Notes under the pieces: model-generated | Database searches by the model: none | What the model was told of the DNA's origin: nothing | Seen by the model: only the letters and a program-made list of their open reading frames with translations | Made by a program: the position numbers and the translations under genes | Shown here: one piece after another, positions 9,821-20,708 of the stretch | Position numbering within the stretch: the first letter of the stretch is position 1 | How the letters are laid out: each line of letters begins with the position of its first letter | Assembly (NCBI RefSeq): GCF_002099425.1 | Contig: NW_018343964.1 | Coordinates: 11,001,001 to 11,065,000 of the forward strand | Length of the DNA stretch: 64,000 bases | Origin: Phascolarctos cinereus | Taxonomy: Eukaryota > Chordata > Mammalia > Diprotodontia > Phascolarctidae | Direction of reading: 5' to 3'

Positions 9821-10479
9821 TATTTCCAGTGATAATAAGTCTCAGGACACTAATAAATTCAAAGATCTTAGGCTTTTAATTACTATAAAACCATGGAAAC
9901 AAGAGAAACAGAAACATTTTAATGATCCACTAGGGGATGACAACCGCTTCCACGGTGTCCTGGTGGTCAGCAAACAGGGCCTCTGTAGAGCCAGAGAAGA
10001 CAGGTGTTTCCAAGGATATGATCCCTCTAGACTAAAGAAAATGCCTTACGTCTGGTTCCTGCCTTGTAAAAACAGCGGAAGCAGCCCTGCAGATTTCACA
10101 CTTGTCAAAAGAGTGAGAGTAAAACCTGACTACGGTGCAGCACATTTGACCTTTGCCCCAGCCATAAGCAAGGAAGCCTTTTCCCAAAGGCATAACAATG
10201 TCCTACTCCCCACTAACCCTTCTACATAGATGCTTAAATAATATAACAGAGCAAAGATTCCCCAACCTATTAATCACATCTACAATTGGTCTTGAAACCT
10301 TACCTGGTAAATGCTCAGCCACACCCCTCTTTGCACAATTTTCTGTAATTTCCACTGGGGAAGGGAACACAACACCCAGTGTAGCTCAGTGCCTCTTTTT
10401 TGACTGTGCTCACACACTTCAAAGGAAATAAAAGTAGTTCCCATGCTTAGAGGGGTTTGGGACTTGAAGCAATAATGTG
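9821..10479. other. Unassigned non-repetitive-looking sequence
   Basis: No family recognised. The tail of a purine-tract frame crosses it (to 10229) without a known domain. An aataaaag motif at about 10427 could be a polyadenylation signal of an unrecognised element, but nothing else supports that. Confidence 0.35.
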
Positions 10480-10615
10480 TATTATATAATTGTATATAAC
10501 ATAAAATAGATTTTATATTATATATAATATATGTTATATTATGTATATATTTTATATTATGTATATTACGCACCATAATATATTATCCTAATAGAAGATA
10601 TATGTATGTATATGT
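10480..10615. repeat. AT-rich low-complexity block
   Basis: Degenerate TATA/TTATAT alternation, for example attatataattgtatataac, with local palindromes. No gene content. Confidence 0.85.
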
Positions 10616-10858
10616 ATACAATGAAGTTCTAAGATTATATATAAAGTATCATAGGAGTTCAGAGGAGAGAAAGGGCAATGAGAATGAAGGAATGGAGTAA
10701 TCAGGATACTTTTCATAAACCTCTGAGGTTTCAGAGTGGAAACTGACCTATACCTTAAAGAGCCAAATTGTGGAGCGAGTTAAAAAGCAGACAAAGTTTA
10801 GACTTAATATGGGAGGAAATAGGACACAATTCAAGGTTTTGAAAAGGGAAGTAACATA
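10616..10858. other. Unassigned; possible L2 minus fragment
   Basis: Text such as ttcagagtggaaactgacct, and gagttaaaaagcagacaaag, faintly resembles the L2 internal 3' region in reverse. Not firm. Confidence 0.3.
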
Positions 10859-11095
10859 ATATTGTTGTTGTTCCTGACCCTTCATGACTCCATTTGGGGT
10901 TTCCTTGGCAAAGAGACTAGAGTGGTTTGCCATTTCCTTTTCCAGTTCATTTTACAGATGAGGAAACTGAAGCAAACAGGATTAAGTGACTTTCCCAGGG
11001 TCATACAGCTATACTAAGTGTCTGAGGCTAGATTTGAATTCAGGTCTTCCTGACTCCAGGGCCAGTGCTCTATCTACTGTACCACCCAGCTGTCC
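10859..11095 (-). mobile_element. Long-form marsupial SINE
   Basis: Reads attgttgttgttcctgaccc, catttggggtttccttggca, agtggtttgccatttccttt, gatgaggaaactgaagcaaa, and ends at taccacccagctgtcc. Complete reverse-complement long SINE. Confidence 0.9.
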
Positions 11096-11210
11096 ACGAT
11101 ACTTTATATTTAAAGCGTGTGTTAAGGTTACTAAGGGCTTTCACATACCTTATTCTATTTGGTCTTCACAATTCTGGAGGACAGGGAGCAGGAATATTCA
11201 TGTCCTCTCT
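11096..11210 (-). repeat. MIR CORE fragment
   Basis: Contains tttaaagcgtgtgttaaggt then gggctttcacataccttatt, a reverse-complement MIR 3' region. Confidence 0.5.
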
Positions 11211-11847
11211 TTTATATGTAGCAGGACTGGCCAATGGGGGCCCAGTCTTCAGAGCACGTGGAAGGGGCTCTTTCTGCTGCCAACCCATAAGAGAGGTTTG
11301 GTGAGCCTGTGTCTGCAGGTGGATAATGATGAATAATGAAGGAGCCTTGCCCCTGATTCAGAGCATGCATAGGTATTCTGTGACTGTCTCCTGTTTGCTT
11401 ATTGTGTGGTGGAGAAAAGCCTTTTAATTGGTCACCAAGCCAGGACTGAGCACGTGTACCAAAGATGCCAATGGAGAAACTCAAGCTTTCTCTTCCTGCT
11501 GTAAAACTATGGATGAAGAGAGAGAGGTCAGGCAAAAACAAAAAACAGGCAATGTTAACAGCCCCATTGAAGGAATGAAGGTGACTAAGTTTAAGCTTAC
11601 TCCTCCCGTGGACACTGTGTGTATTTGTGCGGAGTGAACCAGATTTTTAGAACATTTTGAATTAACTGCCTTTACCATGTTGTCTGAGCAAATACCTTTA
11701 AAAAAATTAACTGAGACTATTGGATGACTGTCGATGGGGACTACTGCATTTGGCACTCAGGACAATAGAAGCACAGTCTCTGTGCGTTATCTGAGAGTGG
11801 TAGGAGCTGCCCTCTGGGAACCCAACCTGCAGAAGGTGAAGAATACT
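11211..11847. other. Unassigned sequence
   Basis: No repeat recognised. Short overlapping frames occur on both strands (for example 11212-11541 minus, 11428-11637 plus) without recognisable motifs. Confidence 0.4.
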
Positions 11848-11925
11848 TCTATTTCTCTTCCTCCTCCTCCTTCTTTTTCTTCTTCTTCTCCTCCTCCCCC
11901 TCTTCCTTCCCCTCCTCCTCCTCCA
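11848..11925. repeat. CTT/CCT low-complexity tract
   Basis: Pyrimidine run of TTC and TCC units, giving Pro/Ser-rich frames on plus and Arg-rich frames on minus. Confidence 0.9.
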
Positions 11926-12424
11926 CATGTGGTCCCTCTCTTATTTTAAGAACTTTAATTATAGAAATATAATTATTAATATAATTATATATTATGTATA
12001 TAATACAATTATAGGAATATCATTTTTTGATACGTATTTGAAAATGTTTGGGGACTAGTTTATTTTTTAATTTATTTGTTTGTTTGTTTTTCAAAAAGCT
12101 GGGACAATTTACTTTTTGCCCTGTGCAGTTTTCACTTATGATTTCTTGAAATATAGTTTTGAAAAAAACACTCTTTAAAAGCCCAATGTGTTTCAAATGG
12201 AGCTACTTTAAAATCAAACCACTCTGGCTTTCATTGAATGGCCAGTATTAGCCCCCAGCCAAGCCTCTGGGGCTCATTGTTTCATTTTTGATGACTTAGA
12301 ATGAGTGTAAATAGCAGTTATTTTCTGTTAGCCAGGAACTTTGAGGGTCTTCCCCTCCCAGATTGATATTTTTGTGATGGTACATTAGGCCATCTTTTGT
12401 TTCAATTCTTAACTAGCCTTTAGT
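11926..12424. other. AT-rich then non-repetitive sequence
   Basis: An AT-rich start (11945-12025) and a TTTG run near 12075 are followed by about 330 bp with no recognised repeat (12100-12424). I see no gene in it. Confidence 0.4.
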
Positions 12425-12690
12425 CATTGAATGGACTTTGCCTCAGATAAACTGAGACTTAGGAAAGATCTTGATTCAAAAAGGTGAAGGTCACCCACTG
12501 CATCTTGGGCCTTCCCCAATTGTCTCAACTTTTGTCTTGCCATTAGACTCTGATGACACTGGAGGAGAAATTGAGGCTGATGACTTTGCACAGCTCTGCC
12601 TCACTTAAACCCAATTCACTTGAAAGTTAAGACATCACCCTCACAATGTCATTATTCCCCTTCGAGAAAGAAGGATGAACAACCACTAAA
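12425..12690 (+). mobile_element. RTE-tail-derived SINE-like repeat
   Basis: Shows ggtgaaggtcacccactgca, tgatgacactggaggagaaa, tgaggctgatgactttgcac and ends gagaaagaaggatgaacaac. The same layout recurs at 21505-21705 (plus) and 15192-15362 (minus), and its end matches the 3' end of the RTE LINE at 47263. Known families of this kind are mobilised by RTE LINEs. Confidence 0.8.
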
Positions 12691-13544
12691 GTGATTAAAT
12701 ATGCAGGAGAACAAAGACAGGAAATCCTAGACTTCACTTCTCCCCTTCAAAAAGAATGAGTCGCAATCTTCCAGGTAGTTCACAGAAAATCTTCCCACAT
12801 AAACCAATAACAAGGAACAAGGGACTAACCGCTATTCGTGGCTGGTGAGAAGAGCTGAGACTGTGAATTGCTCAAGGAACACAATATAATTCTTGTTCCA
12901 AAGTTACACAAAATTGTCTTCAGTTCCCAGGAGTGTAAAATCAGCATTATGTGTTATTGTTTGTGTTTTAAGCATTCATTTGTGTGCACTGAGTGTTCTA
13001 GGCATTTCTTTTGAGGTGGAGGAAATGAATGGTCGTTCTGACATTTACTTCGCACATCGAGTAACTTTTCTAAAAGGAAGCTCATCAATCCCCAGGAGAC
13101 CCAAGACTTGAACCAAAGCCATGAATTCTGTCGTAGATGTGGTGAGGGCTGTCCCCCAAGACTCAAGTAACTCTTAGAAAACTGAAGAAGCCTGAAGAAA
13201 TTCTCCTCTCTCCACTTTCTCCAACTCCATCCTGCCCCTCACGAAGAGAAAGTGTGGCATTGATCTCCACCAGTAAGGAGAGAGGCCTATGTGAAGGGGC
13301 TTTTGGCACTGGGGCCTCAGAGTGGAAACATAGCCAGCCAAAAAGTGTGAGAAAAAATCTGATCCCCTCTCTTTTGGGTCAGGAGCCCCAAGGATTGCAA
13401 TAAGTACATATTAGGCCATAGCAGAAGCCACTTATTCATGAGAGAGCCTCCTTGGACAAGGGTGACATTTGAAAAGGTTAAGAGTTGGGTCTCAAGCCAA
13501 GATCTTTCAACTCCATGACCAGGGCTCTTGCATCAAGTCACATG
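12691..13544. other. Unassigned sequence
   Basis: No repeat family or convincing frame. The short frames at 12893-13111 and 12954-13166 overlap on opposite strands and lack motifs. Confidence 0.4.
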
Positions 13545-13810
13545 GCGTCAAGTCAAATCAACAAGGATTTATTAAACGTTCACTATGTGCTAGGCACTGC
13601 TAAGTGCTGGGGATACAAAGTTTTAAAAAAAAGTCCCTGCCCTCAAAGAGCTCACAGTCTAATAGAGGAAGAGACAACTTGCAAACTATATACAAACAAG
13701 ATATATACAGGAAAAATTGGAGAGATTCTCTGAGGGAAGACAGGACTGGGAAAGGCTTCTTGCAAAAGATGGGCTTGAGCTGAGATTCAAAGGAAGCAGA
13801 GAAGACAAGG
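13545..13810 (-). repeat. L2-type LINE 3' region
   Basis: Starts caacaaggatttattaaacg, then actatgtgctaggcactgct, gtccctgccctcaaagagct, tatacaaacaagatatatac and gggaaaggcttcttgcaaaa, a long stretch of reverse-complement L2 3' sequence. Confidence 0.85.
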
Positions 13811-13997
13811 AGTAAATACCATACTGAATGTGCTCAGAAATTGTAATGCAGAACATTATTTTACCATTTAGGTAGTAGAACCCTTTAGGCCATGGAAAAC
13901 TCCAAATTCCTTAGCAAGACCCTTATCTGGCTGCTTAGGCCACAGCCCTCAGATCATATCTCTGGAAGCCTCTGAAGAGGTCTAGGGGTTTTGGGGT

Positions 13998-14690
13998 GCT
14001 GGGACCCCAAGATCGTGGTACCGGGCCCTGCCTGAAAGAATTCAACTCAAATCTTCTTCAGCCAGAGGAAAAGTTTATTAGTGGTAAAACATATAGGCCA
14101 GGTGACACCCATAAGGATGAGCGGGCATGAGAGGTTCTCAGCCTTGTGGGCCTGAGATTCTTAGCTGGGTGACGCCCATAAAGATGAGCGGGTATGAGAG
14201 GTTCCCAGCCTTTTGAGCGTGAGATTCTCAGCATCTGAATGAGGGCCAAGGTGGATCTTAAATACTAAAGTAACTTTGGGTGGCCAGAGAAGGGGGTTGG
14301 GTAAAGGGTGTAGGTAACAATTCTAATTGGGGAGGTCAGGCTAGATTGAATAGACAATGGGAATAGATAATGGAGGAGCAGGAAGGCAGAAGTTTGAAAG
14401 GCATCTGCACAAAATCAAGGTGGGGCTAGGACTTTCAAAAGGAGACAAAGGAAGGCCTTTCTGGGGCCTATAGACAAGAGGGAGCCTAAGGCTTTTAGGG
14501 CCTTTAATCTGAATAAGATTAAAAGGTAAAGCTAAGGCTTTCAAAGGGAGAGGAGGGTCTGGGGCCTGTGAGTCAGATTCCCTTTGAGGCATAGGGTGAA
14601 TATCTTGGCTTGGGCCCCGCCCTCATCACCTCCATTGTGAGAAAGTTTGCAGAGCATTATCACATCTAGATAGAGGGAGAGGGGTGTCCT
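13998..14690 (-). mobile_element. LTR-type retroelement fossil (solo or truncated LTR)
   Basis: In minus orientation it has a polyadenylation-signal region (tttatt at 14074-14079 on the plus strand) and upstream a TATA-like stretch near 14258. Layout resembles the LTR at 19899-20708. A 67-bp unit is tandemly doubled at 14101-14234. No internal viral genes are present; it looks broken and old. The family and both edges are uncertain. Confidence 0.55.
14101..14234. repeat. 67-bp tandem duplication inside the LTR
   Basis: The unit starting ggtgacacccataaggatga (14101) is repeated at 14168 as ggtgacgcccataaagatga, with gcgggcatgagaggttctca against gcgggtatgagaggttccca following. Two copies with modest divergence. 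Confidence 0.9.
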
Positions 14691-14698
14691 TGACCAGC

Positions 14699-14890
14699 CA
14701 ATAAATAAATAAATAAACAAACAAACAAACAAACAAATAAATGAATGAATGAATGAATAAATGAATAAGTAAATAAATAAATAAATAAATGGATAAATAA
14801 ATAGGCAAACAAATAAATAAATAAATGGATAAATAAATAAATAAATAAATAGGTGAATAAATAGAAAAAATAAAAATAAAAATAAAAAAC
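14699..14890. repeat. AAAT/AATG/AAAC microsatellite array
   Basis: About 190 bp of tetranucleotide units (AAAT, AATG, AAAC, GGAT interruptions) ending in AAAAAT repeats. It yields long Ile/Leu/Tyr/Phe-rich minus-strand frames that mimic membrane proteins but are artefacts. Confidence 0.95.
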
Positions 14891-15080
14891 TCTTCCTCTT
14901 GCCAGACTTCAAAGATCCATCCCCCTCCCTGTCCTGTATACTCCCTATATAAACCCTGGCTCGACCCCTGATGAGGGCTGCTTGATTTGGATGTGAATAC
15001 CCCTGGCAGCCAATTGCTAATAAAGTCCACAATTTAAAATTAGCCTGGGTGGTCAACTCGCTAATTTCTCGGTATAACAA
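14891..15080 (+). mobile_element. LTR 3' portion (fossil)
   Basis: Has a TATA box (ctatataaaccctgg at about 14946), a polyadenylation signal (taataaag at about 15018) 70 bp downstream, and ends near ggtataaca at 15080. The arrangement is that of an LTR U3-R-U5 end in plus orientation. The upstream part is lost in or displaced by the AAAT array. No internal region seen. Confidence 0.6.
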
Positions 15081-15191
15081 AATTAGCTCAGAGCAGCAGA
15101 CAAGATGTTTTGAAGCTGAGGGATGACCAGCCAGGGTCTATTGCGGTAGCTTAAGTATGGAATGATGAGGACTTAGCTTCTTCATGTTTTT

Positions 15192-15362
15192 TTTTTCCTT
15201 CATTCTCAAAAAGGAGCATGACATCAGGAAGACTATGCAATGACTTGCAAGTGAATTGGATTTAAGGGAGGGAGGGCTATGCCAGGTCACCAGACTCATT
15301 TTCTCCTCCAGAGCCATCTGGGTCCAGTGGCCAGATATAGATCAGGACAACTGGAGATGGCA
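15192..15362 (-). mobile_element. RTE-tail-derived SINE-like repeat
   Basis: Reverse complement of the family at 12425 and 21505: ccttcattctcaaaaaggag, tgacttgcaagtgaattgga, tctcctccagagccatctgg, gtccagtggccagatataga. Confidence 0.85.
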
Positions 15363-15416
15363 CCCAGGCCCTAGCTTAAGGTGACAGCAAGAGGACTAGA
15401 GAAGGATCAGGTATGG

Positions 15417-15680
15417 ATACAGACAGCTGCATGTCACAGTGGACATAGAGTACTGGATGTAGAGTCAGGGAGACCTGAGTTTAAATCTAGCCTCAGACCT
15501 CTACTGGCAGTATGACCATAGGCAAGTCACTTAACCTCTTCCTGACTCAGTTTCCTTATCTGTAAAATTGGGATAATAATAACACCTATCCTCCAGGGTT
15601 GTTGTGAAGATAAAATGAGATCATGTTTTTAAAGCACTTCAGAAACCTTGAAGTACTATATAAATACTAGCTATTATTAC
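15417..15680 (+). repeat. MIR-type CORE-SINE, near full length
   Basis: Runs from gtcacagtggacatagagta through ggagacctgagtttaaatct, ataggcaagtcacttaacct, ttccttatctgtaaaattgg, gggttgttgtgaagataaaa to an ataaatactagctattatta end. Confidence 0.9.
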
Positions 15681-16941
15681 TAAAAGACATTTTGAAGGAA
15701 AAATGGACAGGACTCAGTGACTAGATATGGAGAGTGAAGGAAGAAGCAAACACGCCTGAATTCTGAGCCTAGGTCACTGGGAGAATGATGATACTGTGAA
15801 ATTTTTGTAGAAAATTTTGGAAAGGAGGGTTGGTTTGGTGGGGATGATCATGATTCTGGTATACAACAGGGAAAATTCAGAACCAAAGCTTTCACTCTCT
15901 CTGAATGGCCCCATTCAGAGCTGCTTCTTCTGACTGCTTTTGCTGGCTGGACTTTTGCCACTCATGGCTCATGGCTCTACCATAGACCACCTTCCTCCCT
16001 GCTCCCTAGATCCCCACACCTCCCTATGGTCCTCTTGGATTTGATAGCATTTCCTGGTTATCAGGCCTTTAAGCAGGGTTATTGGGCTGGAGATGAGAGG
16101 GTGAAAACTACAGGTGTTAATTCATAAGTACATGGACCAGCACTCACTTGTGTCCTAGCAACCAGGGCAATCCTCCTGTTGCAGACCAGTCAGTTCACTG
16201 GTTCATTACACTTCTTTACCCGCTGCTTAATGCTGTTTAGGCCCAGGCTAATTTCTTTTGAGCCTGGCCAATGATTAATTATTTGAGTAGTTGTGTTTTA
16301 TAGGCTGGTGGTCTTAAACCCAGGCTATCATTAACTTGTAGGAATTGACTGGGGGGTGTGGGGCACAGCTACCTGTTACTGCTGTGATTCACCATGGGAA
16401 CAATAACGTGGGAAAAAATGATAACCCGCCCCCCAAAATGGTCCCTTTTGGTTCTGTGTGAAATCATAGAACATGAAGTGGTGGTTGCCCTGGCTACCAG
16501 ATTCTAGATGTGTTGGGTGGGGAGGGCACGTCCCCTTTGAGGGGAGGACCACAGCATGGTGTCCAGCTATAACTCCTCAAGTCTGACTGTGCTCTTAGCA
16601 TTACCCCTTCTGTGACCACAACCTCACCCACCCCACCTCAGTCACCAGCAAACTCTTTGTGTCCAAAATACCTTCTTGTAACACAGGTTTTCCTAACTCA
16701 CATCATCCAGAAACTTGGACTCACCTACCAGACCCACAAGTGGCAATATTGGTATTAGAGTAAGAACAATGAAAGAGCCCAGGACAAACAACATGAAGGG
16801 TGCTCTCCAATCAACCTTTTAAGACAAATTCATTTGGGGGCTTTGGACAGAAGATCACATGGTGAGAGAGAGCCTCACGCCCACCCCCAGGACATCATCT
16901 AGTGTGGGGAGGAGTGATACTCCTGGATACCTCAAAACTAG
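15681..16941. other. 1.26 kb without recognised repeats
   Basis: No interspersed repeat or credible frame seen. A homeodomain-like site cluster around taatgattaattattt is at about 16270 and a half X-box-like cctagcaacc at about 16156. This is one of the longest repeat-free stretches and a candidate for conserved non-coding sequence. Confidence 0.4.
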
Positions 16942-17162
16942 GCAACAGGGTGTGCATAGTGCATAGAGGGCTGAGTCTGGAGTCAGGAAGACCTGAGTTC
17001 AAATGTGACCTCAGACATTTAACTAGCTGGGTGACCCTAGGTGAGTTATTTAACTACTGACTGCCTCAGTTTTCTCAACTGTAAAATGGGAATAATAATG
17101 ATAGTGCCTACCTCCCAGGGTTGTTGTGAGAATCAAATGAGATAATAATTGTAAAGCATTCC
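16942..17162 (+). repeat. MIR-type CORE-SINE
   Basis: Contains gtgcatagagggctgagtct, agacctgagttcaaatgtga, ctcaactgtaaaatgggaat and gggttgttgtgagaatcaaa in order. Confidence 0.9.
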
Positions 17163-17215
17163 ATTCTAATAAACACTTATAAAGAGTCTATTATGTGCTA
17201 GGCACTGCACTGGGG
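17163..17215 (-). repeat. L2 tail fragment
   Basis: Reads taataaacacttataaagag then tatgtgctaggcactgcact, the reverse-complement L2 terminus, cut off by the SINE that follows. Confidence 0.75.
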
Positions 17216-17452
17216 GTTTTTTGTTGTTCAGTCAATTTTTAGTTATGTCTGATTCTTTGTGACCCCCTTTGGGATTTTCTTGGGGTGGTTTGCCATTTCC
17301 TTCTCCAGCTCATTTTACAGATGAGGAAACTGAGGCAAACAGGGTTAAATGGCACAGCTAGTAAGTGTCTGAGGCCAGATTTAAGCTCAGGAAGATGAGT
17401 CTTTGTGGTTCCCAGCCCAATGCTCTATTCACTGCACCACCTAGCTACCCAG
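17216..17452 (-). mobile_element. Long-form marsupial SINE
   Basis: From ttttttgttgttcagtcaat through gggattttcttggggtggtt and gatgaggaaactgaggcaaa to caccacctagctaccc. Inserted next to a minus-strand L2 tail. Confidence 0.9.
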
Positions 17453-17644
17453 AAGCCCTGTTGCTACCCTCAAAATTTTGGTGCCTTGGGTCAACACTTC
17501 AGTCAGCCTGCCCATTTATAGCTCTGTCACCTACTCACTCCCACAATTCACATTGTACCAGTGGACTTTCCAGTGATGAATCAAGAAAGTCACTGAGTCT
17601 GTGGTTTAGGGAAGTCAAGCTATACACAAGATAAATGGGGGCAG

Positions 17645-17850
17645 TGGGTAGTCTCAGAGCAGAGATGCTAGAATTAAGAGGGATGGGGAAAGGCTTCCTG
17701 TAAAAGATGGGATTTTAGCTGAGACTTGGAGGAAACCAGGGAAGGCAGGAAGCCAAGATGAGGAGGGAGAAGATTCCAGGCTTGGGGACAGCCAGAGAAA
17801 ACCCCTGGCCTGCACCAGGGGGTTGGCAGTGTCAGAGGAGAGAGGGGAGC
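17645..17850 (-). repeat. L2-type LINE 3' region
   Basis: Text ggaaaggcttcctgtaaaag, tgggattttagctgagactt, attccaggcttggggacagc matches the reverse-complement L2 3' region, probably the continuation of the copy broken at 17215. Confidence 0.8.
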
Positions 17851-18010
17851 TATTATTATCATCCCCATTTTACAGAAGAGAAAACCAAGGCAGATAGAGG
17901 TTAAGTGACTTGCCCAAGGTCACACAGCTAGTAAGTGTCTGAGGTGGGATTCAAATTCTAGTCTTCTTGAGTTTAGGCTATCACCTATTACCACCCTATC
18001 ACCACCATGC
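17851..18010 (-). repeat. MIR-type CORE-SINE
   Basis: Contains attattatcatccccatttt, agaggttaagtgacttgccc and aaggtcacacagctagtaag, reverse-complement MIR. Confidence 0.9.
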
Positions 18011-18187
18011 TGCTGCTTGACCCACGGGGGTTTCCCATTGTAACATTCTACCTGGTCAATGGCCTAGCTATAGCTTCTTCTTTTTCCTCATGTTCCTATC
18101 CAAACTCACCTGTCCATGATCCATTCCTTCTGGAATCTGCTAGGTCACTTGTCTGCTAATCTCTGCAAAATAAATTTATCCTCATAG

Positions 18188-18410
18188 GCAGTATGGTGGA
18201 TTAGAAAGAAGACTGAACTTCACTTCAGAAGAAGTGCGTTCAAATGCTGGCTCTGAGAAACTGGGCATCTGCATACATGTCACTTACCGTGTCTGAGCGG
18301 CAGCTTTCTCCATAAATACCAACCCTCGAATTACCTGCCTCACTGAGCTACAAAGAACTCTTCCTTGTAAACTTTGAAACACTCTGTAAATGTGAGCTCT
18401 TATGGTGAGC
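18188..18410 (+). repeat. MIR-type SINE, degraded
   Basis: Starts gcagtatggtggattagaaa, with gcgttcaaatgctggctctg and a degraded 3' half. Confidence 0.65.
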
Positions 18411-19370
18411 TATGGTAATAGAAAATAATGGCTTAATAACGTATTACTCTACATCTCAACATAACAGACTTAAATAGGAAGCAAGTGAATGGATCTCCAG
18501 GGGTACAATTTCAGCTGTCATAGTAGGATAATACAGAGGTATCTTGGGGGGAGGCAGGTCTTTCCATGAGTCCTTTAAATCATGCCTCATGGGTATGATT
18601 TAAAGGCATCGAGCTGGCTTTGGCGCTGAGATCAACAAGTCCTCTCTGCTCTCTCCCTATTGCGTCAGTGGTAATGTGCTCTCTGGGATGAGAAGATGCA
18701 AATGGCATTTTGAGTGAGCCAGCTCCACCAGTCTGGACAGAAAGAGTCCTTTGGACTCACCCTCCACAATTTTGGTTAGCTCCCTCAAATAATAACATTA
18801 TCTGTCACACTCGCTCATTCCTTCCATCCGAAGATCTCTAAACCCTTCAAAATATCTGATGATGAGTCCAATATTTCTTCCTTCTTCGCTTTTTCCTCCT
18901 CCTCCTCCCCCAAGCATTGTCCCACATAAACTGGCTTTCTCCTTATTTTGACAGATGCCAAATGGAGAAGTTTGCCAAAGGATGCAGTGCAGTGTGCTGA
19001 ACAGAAGGTCCAGGGATCCTGGGCCCTGCTCTATCCCTTTCCCACTTTGGATGTCAGATCTCCTTTTGGGAAGATTTACCGCTACTAAGTGAACCATCCC
19101 AAATGCCTTCTGGGATTGTGCCTGGAATACTAAGGTTCTACCATATGATGGGAAGGAGAGAAGGTAAGTAATCCAAACTAGAAGGCATCAGTATGGAGGA
19201 TGGCCAGTTTCTTTCTCTCTCATCTTCTGGGGTTTTTTTTTATATCTGTTCTATTGTGTCTTTCCTTCTTTCCCCTCCTGTTCCACTCTCTGCAGGGAGC
19301 CACGATCTAGTTATTTTTGCTCCCCAGCTTCCCCTAGGTAAAAACTGCTTTGGGCTGTCCTGGCCCTTTA

Positions 19371-19373
<3 letters not shown>
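18411..19373. other. Unassigned sequence
   Basis: No recognised repeat over about 960 bp. Includes an octamer-like atgcaaat at about 18696 and tgcgtca at about 18661. The open frame at 18798-19097 (minus) has no recognisable domain. Confidence 0.4.
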
Positions 19374-19412
<39 letters not shown>

Positions 19413-19426
19413 TGTGTGTGTGTGTC
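19374..19426. repeat. (TG)n microsatellite
   Basis: TG dinucleotide array with one GG interruption, followed by TCTC-rich sequence to about 19460. Confidence 0.98.
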
Positions 19427-19898
19427 TCTGTCTCTCTATCCCTCCCTTCCTCTCCCCCCCCCAATTCAAATCCTAGGACCCAGCAGACCCCCATGTCAGT
19501 GAGGCGAGGGAGCCTGCCTCCAGAAAGGTATGCTGATGTGTAATGGAAACAGGAGTCTAGCCTTGCTCTTTGATTTGGAGCCTACACAGACATTCCATAA
19601 CTGGTTTCAGTCTACTAACCACATGATGAAGAAGATATGGACTGTGGATTGACTGCATAGGTGGAAATGGTGTGCATTTAAAAGACACTAATCATCTAGA
19701 GACTGGCCTCTGATGTGGATTTTTCCTCCCTGGCTGATTTCCAGATATGCTTTGAGCCTCTGGATGGAATTGGGAGCCCTCCCCATCAGAGGCTAACATG
19801 TGGCACATGACTGTTGGCCTCTGTTCTTTGCATTTGTTCTTTCCTGTTTTAGGGGATCATCGATGACTATGACCTCATAGATGTAGATTGTAGATACT
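19427..19898. other. Unassigned sequence
   Basis: No repeat recognised. The last bases before the LTR read gatgtagattgtagatac. Confidence 0.4.
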
Positions 19899-20708
19899 GT
19901 TGCGGGCTGAGAGGTTGAGAGGTTATGACCCTCAAAGACTGAAGTACATGGGTCCTCTGGAATGAATTCACAGACTCAAGCATTCTTTAAGCCAAGGTGG
20001 CAAAGTTTATCATTACACTTTTCAGCAGGCAAGGATTCTTAAAGGATCCTGCAACCTTAGAGAGGTACAGTTAAAGTTTATATAGGATAAAATACAATAA
20101 AACATGTGCCAAATATGCTAACTAGGGGATTCAGGGTGGGATTAGGGAGTGGTTAAGGAGCGGTCAGTTCTTAAAAGAACATGCACTTCCTATACCTACT
20201 GCGCAGGTGTTTTACCCAGAGTTCATTAGGAAAAGCCCACAAGGGGGTCCACATGGAGGTGTGGTTTTAGGCCTGCTATGTCACTAAGTCAACCAGAGTT
20301 CGGGGTAACTGAGAGTTGTCCAGTCTGCCACCAATCAATGTCTTGTTTGACAAGATAGATGTAGGGAGTATGCATATGTCTTAAGTCTAGAATACAGTTA
20401 ATGAGGAGCCCAGGATGTAGATAATGAGGTAGGGCAGTAGTATAGATAGTCCAGTGGGTAAGAATGTCTTTAAGACCCAGTGCAAAACCAGTTCAAACTA
20501 ATAATTCCTTCAGGCGCTGTTTGGAACTGCACCAGGGAGAGAGATAAGGGTCTTGCTGGGGCCCACTCATGAGTAATTGCTAAGCACAGTGTCCTTGGGC
20601 TGGGGAGAAACTGTCAGGGACAGTGTTTCTGAGGCTAGGGAGAAATTGGGGTCCAAGTACAAGCACCCAAACACAAGCACCCAAGCATAAGCACCCAAGT
20701 ACAACATC
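19899..20708 (-). mobile_element. Solo LTR of an endogenous retrovirus-like element (fossil)
   Basis: About 810 bp bounded by TGTTG (19899) and CAACA (about 20708), the inverted ends expected of an LTR. In minus orientation it has a TATA-like stretch (tttatata, 20077-20084) and a variant polyadenylation signal near 20005. The hexamer AGATAC abuts the left end and recurs just after the right end. No internal genes adjoin it, so it appears to be a recombined solo LTR. Class not determined. Confidence 0.65.
20656..20706. repeat. Short tandem repeat, acaagcaccca unit
   Basis: The 14-15 bp unit containing AAGCACCCAA occurs about three to four times in a row near the right end of the LTR. Confidence 0.8.

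Noticed and set aside
9355-10229. Arg/Glu/Gly-rich frames up to 178 codons
   Set aside because: They start in or just before the purine tract at 9438-9820. The part beyond the tract has no recognisable domain.
14541-15080. Minus-strand frames of 179 and 134 codons resembling a membrane protein
   Set aside because: The hydrophobic Ile/Phe/Leu/Tyr run is the AAAT microsatellite read in reverse; the flanks are LTR sequence.
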